8,640 bases of DNA from Peptococcaceae bacterium (lineage in GTDB: Bacteria; Bacillota; Peptococcia; Peptococcales; Peptococcaceae), in NCBI GenBank assembly GCA_017387265.1, contig JAFOFM010000219.1, positions 1-8,640 of the forward strand. The letters run 5' to 3'. Under the pieces are notes generated by a model. It was not told where the DNA came from. It ran no database searches and saw only the letters and a list, made by a program, of their open reading frames with translations. Below are positions 1-6,953 of the stretch, in pieces (the stretch's first letter is position 1; each line of letters begins with the position of its first letter). The position numbers were made by a program, and so were the translations under genes.

Positions 1-180
1 CTGCTGGCAAGTATCGCATCGCTGTTATTCTTAAGCGGTCGATATCGCGAACTGTGGATTCTCACCGCAAACGGCGCAAAACAGAGTCGTATCCGGTGTT
101 ACAGTAAAAGCAGCATGGTAGTGGAAGAAACCGAGGAAGAACTGGCCGAACTGTGGCCGCACCAACAGGAGGCAACCTAA
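1..180 (+). CDS. resB: ResB-like cytochrome c biogenesis protein, C-terminal end (5' truncated by window)
   Basis: Reading frame 1 is open from the first base to TAA at 178-180 and gives 59 residues. It begins with a hydrophobic stretch (LLASIASLLFLSG), followed by RYRELWI and a short charged tail rich in Glu. A last membrane helix followed by a basic R-x-R-x-x-W segment and a hydrophilic tail is typical of the C-terminus of ResB/Ccs1. The call rests largely on context, because ccsA begins two bases after this stop and resB-ccsA is the standard system II pair for heme delivery and attachment. ResB and CcsA form the membrane heme channel/synthetase that ligates heme to exported CxxCH apocytochromes. 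Most of the gene lies outside the window, so the diagnostic domain cannot be inspected. The codons (gcg, ccg, cgt, gcc) are less biased than in the dsr genes downstream. Confidence 0.7.
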   Translation: MLASIASLLFLSGRYRELWILTANGAKQSRIRCYSKSSMVVEETEEELAELWPHQQEAT

Positions 181-182
181 CA

Positions 183-1007
183 ATGGAACAATTGCAGTTA
201 CCTTTATTATGGCTGATGTTAGCCGCATATGTCGGGGCACTGGTGGTTTATGGAATGGGTTTCTGGGCCCGTAATAAAAACCTCCAGAATATCGCTACAA
301 AAATCGTATATGTCGGGGTAGTCATCACTGCGGCAGCGCTTGTTCTGCGCTCTGTACTGATTGGCGGGCTTCCGTTAAACAATGGCTTTGAATTTGGTCT
401 GTGCTTTGTATTTGTTGCAGCACTGGCCTATGTGATTATCGAAAGAAAATTCTCCATCGGCGGCATCGGGCTGTTTGTTATGCCGATTCTGGTGGTTCTG
501 GGCTGCTGGCTGGTAAGTATCGATTTAACCATCGAACCGGTTATGCCTGCTCTGCGCAGCTACTGGCTGGCGGTGCATGTATCAGCGGCTGTTATCTCTT
601 ACGGTGCATTTGCCGTATCCTTTGCAGTATCGATTGCATATCTCTTAAAAGACAAAAGCGGAGATAAGGCGGACAGCCGTCTGGCACAGACTCTGCCATC
701 TCTGAAAGTTCTGGACGAGATTACCTATAAACTGATTTTCGTTGGTCTGCCGTTCTTAACCATTATGCTGGTTACCGGCGCAGTCTGGGCAGAATATGCC
801 TGGGGCGCGTTCTGGAGCTGGGACCCGAAAGAAACCTGGGCTCTGATTACATGGCTGGTATATGCAATTTATCTGCATACCCGCTTCATGAAAGGGTTTA
901 AGGGCAAAAGAGCCGCGTGGCTCAGTGTACTGGGCTTTGCAGCCGTAATTTTTACATTCTTTGGCGTAAGCTATCTCTTGCCAGGTATGCATAGTTATCT
1001 GGTATAA
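183..1007 (+). CDS. ccsA: Cytochrome c biogenesis protein CcsA (heme lyase subunit, system II)
   Basis: This 274-residue polytopic membrane protein has about eight hydrophobic segments. Its diagnostic tryptophan-rich WWD signature is at residues 207-219 (WGAFWSWDPKETW). His132, His232 and His270 lie at positions matching the conserved heme-handling histidines of the family, and the PLNNGFE segment (64-70) is also typical. With ResB it carries heme outward and attaches it to CxxCH motifs. The likely client in this window is the triheme DsrJ. I chose ATG at 183: AGGAGG at 167-172 precedes it by 10 bases, and the in-frame GTG at 153 has no such site and would overlap the resB end. It is tightly linked to the resB-like gene upstream and lies 40 bases before the next gene. 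The family is also called CcsB or ResC in some genomes. Confidence 0.95.
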   Translation: MEQLQLPLLWLMLAAYVGALVVYGMGFWARNKNLQNIATKIVYVGVVITAAALVLRSVLIGGLPLNNGFEFGLCFVFVAALAYVIIERKFSIGGIGLFVMPILVVLGCWLVSIDLTIEPVMPALRSYWLAVHVSAAVISYGAFAVSFAVSIAYLLKDKSGDKADSRLAQTLPSLKVLDEITYKLIFVGLPFLTIMLVTGAVWAEYAWGAFWSWDPKETWALITWLVYAIYLHTRFMKGFKGKRAAWLSVLGFAAVIFTFFGVSYLLPGMHSYLV

Positions 1008-1047
1008 TGATAGAGTAAGGCATTACTTTTGATGGGAGGTGAAAAGG

Positions 1048-1608
1048 ATGAGCAATCGTTTAAACCAGCTCATGCAGCAGAAGCATGAAGAACTGTTAAA
1101 AGAATGGTTTGAACAGGCAATTGCCGCTTATCCGGCAGAGGCTCACAAATATTTTGTAAGAGTCGATAAAGACTTCGCCAACCCGGTTGGCAGCAACATT
1201 TATCGCAATATGGATCACCTGCTGAGTGAACTGCATGGCGATCGTGATGCCGACAAACTGTACGGTCATCTGGAAATGATTATGAAAATCCGTGCTGTTC
1301 AGGATATGAAGCCATCGAAAGCGCTGGCATTTCTGCCAAGCTTCAAACATCTGATTCTGACAACATTCAAAAATGAAGTGAACGCGGGTCAGATTACACA
1401 GGCGGATCTGGATGACTTATATACCGATATTGACACACTGATGCTGATCGCTTTTGACCTGTACAGTGAAAGTAAAGAACAGCTTTCCAATCTGCGTATT
1501 GCACAGGTAAAAGAAATGAACGCAATGCTGCAGAAAGCGAATCTGTTAAATGAATCGGTGGATACTAGCACTTTTATGCGGTGCAGTAACTATATAGAGG
1601 AAGAGTAG
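1048..1608 (+). CDS. RsbRD N-terminal-domain protein associated with the dsr cluster
   Basis: This soluble 186-residue protein is mostly predicted helical and has no membrane segment. Its opening (MSNRLNQLMQ, then KHEELLKEWF and the AAYP segment near residues 26-29) fits the RsbRD N-terminal domain, a globin-like helical sensor module found in stressosome-type proteins. The domain occupies roughly residues 5-145. A helical tail (about 140-170, SKEQLSNLRIAQVKEMNAML) could form a short coiled coil. No STAS domain follows, so it is a stand-alone sensor-type domain. Stand-alone RsbRD-N proteins occur next to dsrMKJOP in sulfate reducers, which supports a real link with this complex. The exact role is unknown; regulation, assembly and redox sensing are all possible. 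ATG at 1048 is preferred over GTG at 1039 because GGGAGGTG at 1034-1041 sits 6 bases before it. The gene ends 24 bases before dsrK. Confidence 0.8.
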   Translation: MSNRLNQLMQQKHEELLKEWFEQAIAAYPAEAHKYFVRVDKDFANPVGSNIYRNMDHLLSELHGDRDADKLYGHLEMIMKIRAVQDMKPSKALAFLPSFKHLILTTFKNEVNAGQITQADLDDLYTDIDTLMLIAFDLYSESKEQLSNLRIAQVKEMNAMLQKANLLNESVDTSTFMRCSNYIEEE

Positions 1609-1632
1609 GAAATATAACAAAGGGGTGTTAAC

Positions 1633-3249
1633 ATGGCAAAACTTCCAAAACCACAGGAGCTCACCAAGATTGACTTTAAGCCACCTGAAACAAGCTGGAT
1701 GGATACCCCGGTAGACTTCAGACCGGGTACTTACAGCTATGCAAGTAAACCAGAAAGCTTAGAGATGATCGGGTTCCCAAATCCACGTATCTGGTCTCCA
1801 GCTGATGAAGACTGGAAGCTGCCGGAAAACTGGCAGACAATTATTTTAGACGGCTTAAGAGACCGTCTGCAGAGATTCCGTTCTTTAAAAGTATACATGG
1901 ATATCTGCGTAAGATGTGGCGCTTGTGCTGACAAATGTCACTTCTTCCTGGGTTCCGGCGACCCTAAAAACATGCCGGTTCTGCGTGCAGAACTGCTGCG
2001 CTCTGTTTACCGTAAAGAATATACTTTAGCAGGTAAACTGATGGCAAAAATGGTAGGTGCAAGAGAACTGACCTTACCAGTACTGAAAGAATGGTTCTAC
2101 TACTTCTTCCAGTGTACAGAATGCCGTCGCTGTTCTGTATACTGCCCATACGGTATCGATACCGCTGAAATCACCATGATCGGCCGCGAACTGCTGAACC
2201 TGGTTGGTTTAAGTATTGACTGGGTAATGGGTCCTGTATCCGCATGTTACATGAAAGGTAACCACCTGGGCATTCAGCCTCACGGTGTAGTTGACTCTTT
2301 CGACATGGCTCTGGATGATATCGAAGATATCACAGGCGTACGTCTGGATCTGTCTTACAACCGTAAAGGTGCAGAAATCCTGTACGTTCCACCATCTGGT
2401 GACGTTTTCGCAACACCAGGTACTTACTCCCTGATGGGTCAGTTAATGCTGTTCCATGAAATGGGCTTAGACTACACTCTGAGTACTTACAACTCGGAAG
2501 GTGGTAACTTCGGTCTGTTTACTTCCAACGAAATGATGAAACGTCTGAATGCGAAAATCTACGCAGAAGCACAGCGTCTGGGCGTTAAATACATCATCGG
2601 TGGTGAGTGCGGTCACATGTGGCGTGTACTGAACCAGTACATGGATACCATGAACGGTCCAGCTCCTTCCAACCTGGAAGTACCGAAAAACCCTGTAACC
2701 GGCACTGTATTCGAAAACGCAAGATCCACCAAAATGATCCACGTTACCGAATTCACTGCTGACTTACTGCGTCACAACAAAGTAAAACTGGATCCTTCCA
2801 GAAACAGCAATATCATTGCTACCTACCATGACTCCTGCAACCCTGCTCGTGCAATGGGTCTGTTCGACGAACCACGTTACATTCTGGATCACTGTGTTGA
2901 ATGGCATGAAATGCCGGAAGACACCATCCGTGAAAAAACATTCTGCTGTGGTTCCGGTGCCGGCTTAGGTAACGATGAAAACATGGAAATGCGTATGCGC
3001 GGCGGCTTCCCAAGAGCGAATGCTGTTAAATTCGTAAAAGAACGTCACGGCGTAAACATGCTGGCATGTATCTGTGCGATTGACCGTGCAGCTCTGCCAC
3101 CACTGATGAACTACTGGAACCCAGGCGTTGAAGTTTGTGGTGTACACGAACTGCTGGGTAACGCATTAGTAATGAAAGGTGAGAAAAAACGTACCGAAAA
3201 CCTGCGTTTTGAACCACTGCCAAACGTAGACGATGAGGAGGAAGCATAA
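1633..3249 (+). CDS. dsrK: DsrK, cytoplasmic HdrD-like iron-sulfur subunit of the DsrMKJOP complex
   Basis: This 538-residue soluble protein has two classical [4Fe-4S] motifs, at Cys92/95/98/102 (CVRCGACADKC) and Cys161/164/167/171 (CTECRRCSVYC). A CCG domain of the heterodisulfide reductase type follows: Cys402 in HDSCNPAR and the Cys438-Cys439 pair in FCCGSGAGLG. The last part reads CxC (Cys479, Cys481) in LACICAID rather than CxxC. Cys326 lies in GGECGHMW. The family is thought to reduce the DsrC disulfide/trisulfide at a noncubane cluster, with electrons arriving through DsrM and the rest of the complex. Length, the N-terminal PETSWMDTPVD segment and cysteine layout match DsrK rather than HdrD. 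AGGGGTG at 1621-1627 precedes ATG by 5 bases. It is the first dsr gene in this cluster, and its stop is one base from dsrJ. Codon use is strongly biased, which suggests high expression. Confidence 0.96.
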   Translation: MAKLPKPQELTKIDFKPPETSWMDTPVDFRPGTYSYASKPESLEMIGFPNPRIWSPADEDWKLPENWQTIILDGLRDRLQRFRSLKVYMDICVRCGACADKCHFFLGSGDPKNMPVLRAELLRSVYRKEYTLAGKLMAKMVGARELTLPVLKEWFYYFFQCTECRRCSVYCPYGIDTAEITMIGRELLNLVGLSIDWVMGPVSACYMKGNHLGIQPHGVVDSFDMALDDIEDITGVRLDLSYNRKGAEILYVPPSGDVFATPGTYSLMGQLMLFHEMGLDYTLSTYNSEGGNFGLFTSNEMMKRLNAKIYAEAQRLGVKYIIGGECGHMWRVLNQYMDTMNGPAPSNLEVPKNPVTGTVFENARSTKMIHVTEFTADLLRHNKVKLDPSRNSNIIATYHDSCNPARAMGLFDEPRYILDHCVEWHEMPEDTIREKTFCCGSGAGLGNDENMEMRMRGGFPRANAVKFVKERHGVNMLACICAIDRAALPPLMNYWNPGVEVCGVHELLGNALVMKGEKKRTENLRFEPLPNVDDEEEA

Positions 3250-3250
3250 G

Positions 3251-3658
3251 ATGAAAAAAACTAATATGATCATCGGCTTAGTCATCTTCGCCGTATTAGT
3301 GACTGTTCCATTCTGGTCTTCTTTCGTATCCCCTGCAAATGGTGCTGCTCCTGAAGTAAGCTTAGACACTCCTGCTATCAACCAGATGGCAGAACCAAAA
3401 TGTGTAGAAGATGTTGAATGGATGCGCGCTCATCACATGGATCTGTTAAACGACTGGAAAGTAGAAGTTGTTCGTGAAGGTACTCGTGTATACGTAGCTG
3501 CTGATGGCACAGAACATCTGGCAAGCCTGCAGAACACCTGCTTTGAATGTCACTCTAACTATGAAGACTTCTGTCTGAAATGTCACACATATTCCAACGT
3601 AAACCCAACTTGCTGGGATTGTCACGTTGAACCAACTGTAGTAGGAGGTGCCAACTAA
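3251..3658 (+). CDS. dsrJ: DsrJ, exported membrane-anchored triheme cytochrome c of the DsrMKJOP complex
   Basis: This 135-residue protein has an uncleaved-looking signal anchor (basic MKKTN, then a hydrophobic stretch to about residue 26). Three heme-binding CxxCH motifs lie near the C-terminus: C97FECH, C108LKCH and C121WDCH. Cys51, in EPKCVEDVEWMR, is the likely counterpart of the conserved cysteine proposed as an unusual axial heme ligand in Allochromatium DsrJ. His61, His62 and Met63 follow it and are further ligand candidates. Heme insertion would be carried out outside the membrane by the ResB-CcsA pair encoded upstream. ATG at 3251 is chosen over the in-frame ATG at 3233: AGGAGGA at 3236-3242 precedes 3251 by 8 bases, and the short version starts directly with the signal sequence. 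One base separates it from the dsrK stop and one from the dsrO start, so translation is probably coupled. Confidence 0.95.
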   Translation: MKKTNMIIGLVIFAVLVTVPFWSSFVSPANGAAPEVSLDTPAINQMAEPKCVEDVEWMRAHHMDLLNDWKVEVVREGTRVYVAADGTEHLASLQNTCFECHSNYEDFCLKCHTYSNVNPTCWDCHVEPTVVGGAN

Positions 3659-3659
3659 G

Positions 3660-4433
3660 ATGGAAATGAACAGAAGAAAATTCTTAAAATTAGGTACCGC
3701 TGCTGTAGCTGGTCTGGGTGTGGCTGCTGCTAGCTCCAACCCTGCTGTAGCTGCTGCTGTGAACGGTTCTTACAAAGAATCCGCTGGCAAAAAAAGCGAT
3801 GTAACATGGGGTATGGTTATCGACATGAAAAAAATGGACGAAGCTACCCTGAACAAATGCGTGGAAGCATGTCATAAATTCCACAACGTTCCAAACATCG
3901 ACAGCAAAAAAGACGAAGTAAAATGGATCTGGGGCGAAACATTTGAACACCTGTTCCTGGATGAAGTTCATGACAAAATGGGCGATAAATACAAAGATAT
4001 GAACTTCATGACCATCTGCAACCACTGTGCAGAACCAGTATGTGTTCGTGTATGTCCTGTAAAAGCTACATTTATGAACGCACAGGGTGTTGTAGGCATG
4101 GATATGCATCGCTGCATCGGCTGCCGTAACTGTATGGCTGCTTGTCCATATGGCGCTCGTAGCTTCAACTACAAAAACCCTCGTCTGTATCTGGATGAAA
4201 TCAATCCATCCTACCCAACCCGTATGAAGGGTGTAGTAGAAAAATGCAATTTCTGTTCCGAACGTTTAGCTGTAGGTGAACTGCCACTGTGCGTGGAAGA
4301 AGCTGGCGGCGCAATTATCTTCGGCGACATCAATGATCCAAACTCTGCAGTAAGCAAAGCAATTGCAGACAATTTCACATTACAGCGTAGAACAAACCTG
4401 GGTACCAAACCTAAGGTATACTACATCGTATAA
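3660..4433 (+). CDS. dsrO: DsrO, Tat-exported ferredoxin-like subunit of the DsrMKJOP complex
   Basis: This 257-residue protein begins with a twin-arginine signal (MNRRKFLKLG), then an Ala-rich hydrophobic segment and an AVA-AAV region near residues 29-34 as a likely cleavage zone. Thirteen cysteines fall in ferredoxin-type groups: 67/71 (CVEAC), 120/123/128/132 (CNHCAEPVCVRVC), 152/155/158/162 (CIGCRNCMAAC), 196/199 (CNFC) and 211. This pattern resembles HmcB/NrfC-type proteins and suffices for the three [4Fe-4S] clusters usually assigned to DsrO. It would pass electrons between the membrane subunit DsrP and the cytochrome DsrJ outside the cell membrane. The start at 3660 follows AGGAGG (3643-3648) by 11 bases. 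GTG at 3648 is unlikely because it lies inside that site. dsrP starts 13 bases downstream. Confidence 0.95.
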   Translation: MEMNRRKFLKLGTAAVAGLGVAAASSNPAVAAAVNGSYKESAGKKSDVTWGMVIDMKKMDEATLNKCVEACHKFHNVPNIDSKKDEVKWIWGETFEHLFLDEVHDKMGDKYKDMNFMTICNHCAEPVCVRVCPVKATFMNAQGVVGMDMHRCIGCRNCMAACPYGARSFNYKNPRLYLDEINPSYPTRMKGVVEKCNFCSERLAVGELPLCVEEAGGAIIFGDINDPNSAVSKAIADNFTLQRRTNLGTKPKVYYIV

Positions 4434-4446
4434 GGAGGGGTAGATA

Positions 4447-5733
4447 ATGATTGAAAAAGCGTTAGTCAAAAGAACCAGTAAAGCATACTGGGCTTGGATC
4501 GCATTCCTGGCTGCACTGTTTGCAGTAGGTTTTGCAGCATATATCTACCAGATGGTAAACGGTTTCCATGTAACAGGTATGAGCCGTGACATCTCCTGGG
4601 GTATGTACATCGGTCACTTAACCTTCTTCGTAGGGGTTGCTGCCGGTGGTGTTATGATCGTATTACCATACTATCTGCACAATGTTAAAGAATTTGGCCG
4701 TATTACTGTAGTTGGTGAATTCCTGGCAATCCCAGCTATTATTATGGCTCTGTTATTCGTAGTAGTGGATATCGGTTCTCCAATGAAACTGTTTAACGTA
4801 TATCTGTACTACACACCACACTCCATGCTGTGCTGGGACGCTACTGTACTGCCAATCTACCTGATTTTAAATATCGTAGTAGGTTACAATGTACTGCAGG
4901 CTGAAAACAAAGGCGTAAAATACGGCAAAATCGTTAAAGCGTTAGCTGTATTCTCCATTCCTTTCGCATTCAGTATCCACATCGTTACTGCATGGCTGTA
5001 CGCAGGTCTGCCAAGCCGTCACTACTTCCTGACTGCTATGCTGCCTGCAAAATTCCTGGCTGGTGCATTTGCTACCGGTCCGGCGCTGATTATTTTAATT
5101 TGCTTTATCCTGAACAAACTGACAGGCTTCGATGCTGGTAAAACCGCTATCGACAGACTGGCTACCACAGTTGCTTACGCATACACTGCAACCATCTTCA
5201 TGGTAATCTGCGAATTCTTTACTGCATTCTACAGTAACGTTCCAAGCCATAAAGCTGCTCTGCAGTACCTGTTCGCAGGCTACCACGGCCACGATCAGTT
5301 TGTACCTTTAATGATGGTATTCCTGGTACTGGTTGTTGTGACACTGGTTATCATGATTCCACGTCAGACAAGAACCAACTACAAATTACTGGGCTTCGGC
5401 TGCGCTGCTGCGTTCCTGTCCATGTACATTGAAAAAGGTTTAACCTTCGTTATCGGTGGTCTGTCCGAAACACCATTCGGCACAATCGCTCCATACCATG
5501 TAACTGTTCCAGAAGTACTGATTATCGTTGGTATCTTCGCACTGGGTATCTTAATCGCAAGCATCCTGTTCAAACTGGTTGTTGTTGTTAAGAAAGACAT
5601 GGATCTGGGTGCTTTCCCACAGGAAGACAGAGCTGCTCTGCCAATGAAATACGTTGCTGAATACAACAAAGCACACGGTATCGTGGAAGAAGTAAAAGCT
5701 CCAGCTGTGGAAGCAGAAGCAGATGCTGAATAA
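4447..5733 (+). CDS. dsrP: DsrP, NrfD/HmcC-like integral membrane subunit of the DsrMKJOP complex
   Basis: This 428-residue, very hydrophobic protein has about ten membrane segments and fits the NrfD/HmcC/PsrC family of quinone-interacting subunits. The segment DISWGMYIGHLTFFVG (about residues 49-64) corresponds to the conserved early helices of the family, and GSPMKLFNVYLYY follows. A hydrophilic Glu/Ala-rich tail (roughly the last 35 residues) ends the protein. DsrP is the usual membrane partner of DsrO: together they would exchange electrons between menaquinone and the outer-face redox subunits DsrO and DsrJ. AAGGAGGGG just before the ATG, about 6-9 bases away, gives a strong ribosome site. 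The gap to dsrM is 57 bases, the longest within the complex genes, with no terminator in it. Which direction electrons flow cannot be told from the sequence. Confidence 0.94.
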   Translation: MIEKALVKRTSKAYWAWIAFLAALFAVGFAAYIYQMVNGFHVTGMSRDISWGMYIGHLTFFVGVAAGGVMIVLPYYLHNVKEFGRITVVGEFLAIPAIIMALLFVVVDIGSPMKLFNVYLYYTPHSMLCWDATVLPIYLILNIVVGYNVLQAENKGVKYGKIVKALAVFSIPFAFSIHIVTAWLYAGLPSRHYFLTAMLPAKFLAGAFATGPALIILICFILNKLTGFDAGKTAIDRLATTVAYAYTATIFMVICEFFTAFYSNVPSHKAALQYLFAGYHGHDQFVPLMMVFLVLVVVTLVIMIPRQTRTNYKLLGFGCAAAFLSMYIEKGLTFVIGGLSETPFGTIAPYHVTVPEVLIIVGIFALGILIASILFKLVVVVKKDMDLGAFPQEDRAALPMKYVAEYNKAHGIVEEVKAPAVEAEADAE

Positions 5734-5790
5734 TTAAAACGTTCCAACAATGTTTGTTCCTAAATTAGTATAGAAATGAGGGATAAAGAG

Positions 5791-6837
5791 ATGAAAAATG
5801 CAGGTATTGCAGCTGGTCTTGTGCTGGCTATCCTGGCAATTGTATTTGTAGGGACTGAAGTACTGAATTTAGATGCTTTCTTCGGTATTCTGCCTCTCAT
5901 TGCAATGGCAATCTTTATCATCGGCTTTATTTACAGAGTTCTGAACTGGGCAAAATCCCCAGTACCATTCAGAATTCCTACTACAGCCGGTCAGCAGAAA
6001 TCTTTAGATTTCATTAAACAGAATAAAATCGATAACCCATCTACCAAAGGTGGCGTAATCGTTCGTATGTTCCTGGAAGTAGTATTCTTCCGTTCCCTGT
6101 TCCGTAACTCTAAAGCAGAAGTTACAGACGAAGGCAACATCACTTACCAGTGGGAAAAATGGTTATGGCTGTTCGGCCTGTGCTTCCACTGGGGTTTCTT
6201 CTTAACTGTATTCCGTCACTTAAGATTATTCACCGATCCAGTTCCTGGTTTCGTAAAAGCATGGGAAATGATCGACGGTGCATTCTGGGTTGACTTACAG
6301 CAGATTTACTTAACCGGTTTCATCCTGCTGTTAGGTATCACCGGCTTAATCGCACGTCGTCTGTACATGGACAAAGTTCGCTATGTAAGCTTAGTACAGG
6401 ACTTCTTCCCAATCTTCTTAATTTTCGGTATCGCAGTAACCGGTATGTTCATGCGTTACTTAACACATGTTGATATCACAGCTGTTAAAGCAGTTGCTAT
6501 GGGTATTGCAGGTTTCAACATCGGTGCTATTCTGGAAGCATGCGCTATGTACGACATCAGCGTAAACTTCTGGTTCCACCTGACACTGGTTTGCACACTG
6601 TTAATCTACTTCCCAACAAGTAAATTAATGCATGCGGCTGGTATCTTCATGAGCCCAACCCGTAACATGGCAAACAACAACCGTATGGTTCGTCACATCA
6701 ACCCATGGAACCCAGACGTAGAAGTTCACAGCTATCAGGAATACGAACACGAATTCCATCAGAAAATGAAAGCTGTTGGCCTGCCTCTGGATTGGGATTA
6801 CGATGAAGAAGGCAACCAGCTGCCAAAGAAAAACTAA
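5791..6837 (+). CDS. dsrM: DsrM, NarI-like cytochrome b subunit of the DsrMKJOP complex
   Basis: This 348-residue membrane protein starts with two hydrophobic segments, then a soluble linker (about residues 53-120). A NarI-type cytochrome b region follows. Histidines at 133 and 143 (CFHW and FRHLRLF) and at 263 and 281 (FWFHLTL and LMHAAGIF) are candidate b-heme ligands; His226 is another. A hydrophilic tail rich in charged residues ends the protein. DsrM takes electrons from menaquinol and passes them to DsrK, and the two form the conserved core of the complex. ATG at 5791 is preferred over ATG at 5776: GAGGGA at 5778-5783 lies 7 bases before it and overlaps the earlier ATG. It is unusual that this gene is last in the set; dsrM normally comes first. 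A strong terminator follows 18 bases after the stop. Confidence 0.93.
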   Translation: MKNAGIAAGLVLAILAIVFVGTEVLNLDAFFGILPLIAMAIFIIGFIYRVLNWAKSPVPFRIPTTAGQQKSLDFIKQNKIDNPSTKGGVIVRMFLEVVFFRSLFRNSKAEVTDEGNITYQWEKWLWLFGLCFHWGFFLTVFRHLRLFTDPVPGFVKAWEMIDGAFWVDLQQIYLTGFILLLGITGLIARRLYMDKVRYVSLVQDFFPIFLIFGIAVTGMFMRYLTHVDITAVKAVAMGIAGFNIGAILEACAMYDISVNFWFHLTLVCTLLIYFPTSKLMHAAGIFMSPTRNMANNNRMVRHINPWNPDVEVHSYQEYEHEFHQKMKAVGLPLDWDYDEEGNQLPKKN

Positions 6838-6855
6838 ATCTCTGATTTGATTTTT

Positions 6856-6884
6856 AAGACTCTCCGCAAGGGGAGTCTTTTTTT
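6856..6884 (+). terminator. Intrinsic terminator of the dsr operon
   Basis: The arm AAGACTCTCC pairs with GGGGAGTCTT around a GCAA tetraloop (6866-6869), with one T-G wobble, and runs into a stretch of seven T at 6878-6884. It starts 18 bases after the dsrM stop, so it closes the ccsA-dsrM transcription unit. No other intrinsic terminator was seen between position 1 and here. Confidence 0.93.
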
Positions 6885-6908
6885 GTGTAAACAGATATAA
6901 GAGAGCAT

Positions 6909-6943
6909 AAAAAGAACCGCAGTGAGTTAATATCACTGCGGTT
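6909..6943 (-). terminator. Intrinsic terminator of the convergent DUF5714-like gene
   Basis: A perfect 11-base inverted repeat (AACCGCAGTGA at 6915-6925 with TCACTGCGGTT at 6933-6943) encloses a 7-base loop. Read on the minus strand it is followed by C and then five T. It lies 11 bases past the stop of the minus-strand gene. On the + strand only four T follow, so it may also serve as a weaker backup for the dsr operon. Confidence 0.85.
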
Positions 6944-6953
6944 TTGCGTTGTA

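Noticed and set aside
153..182. Upstream GTG start extending ccsA by ten residues
   Set aside because: It has no ribosome site and overlaps the resB-like end; ATG at 183 has AGGAGG upstream and begins with a normal membrane protein N-terminus.
3690..4109. A 139-codon open frame on the minus strand
   Set aside because: It lies wholly opposite dsrO, has odd composition (many His, Phe, Val, Thr) and no homology-like motifs; it is an antisense shadow of a strongly codon-biased gene.
5734..5790. Possible terminator or regulatory element between dsrP and dsrM
   Set aside because: Only short direct repeats of GTTCC are seen, with no stable hairpin or T tract and no good promoter, so dsrM is treated as part of the operon.
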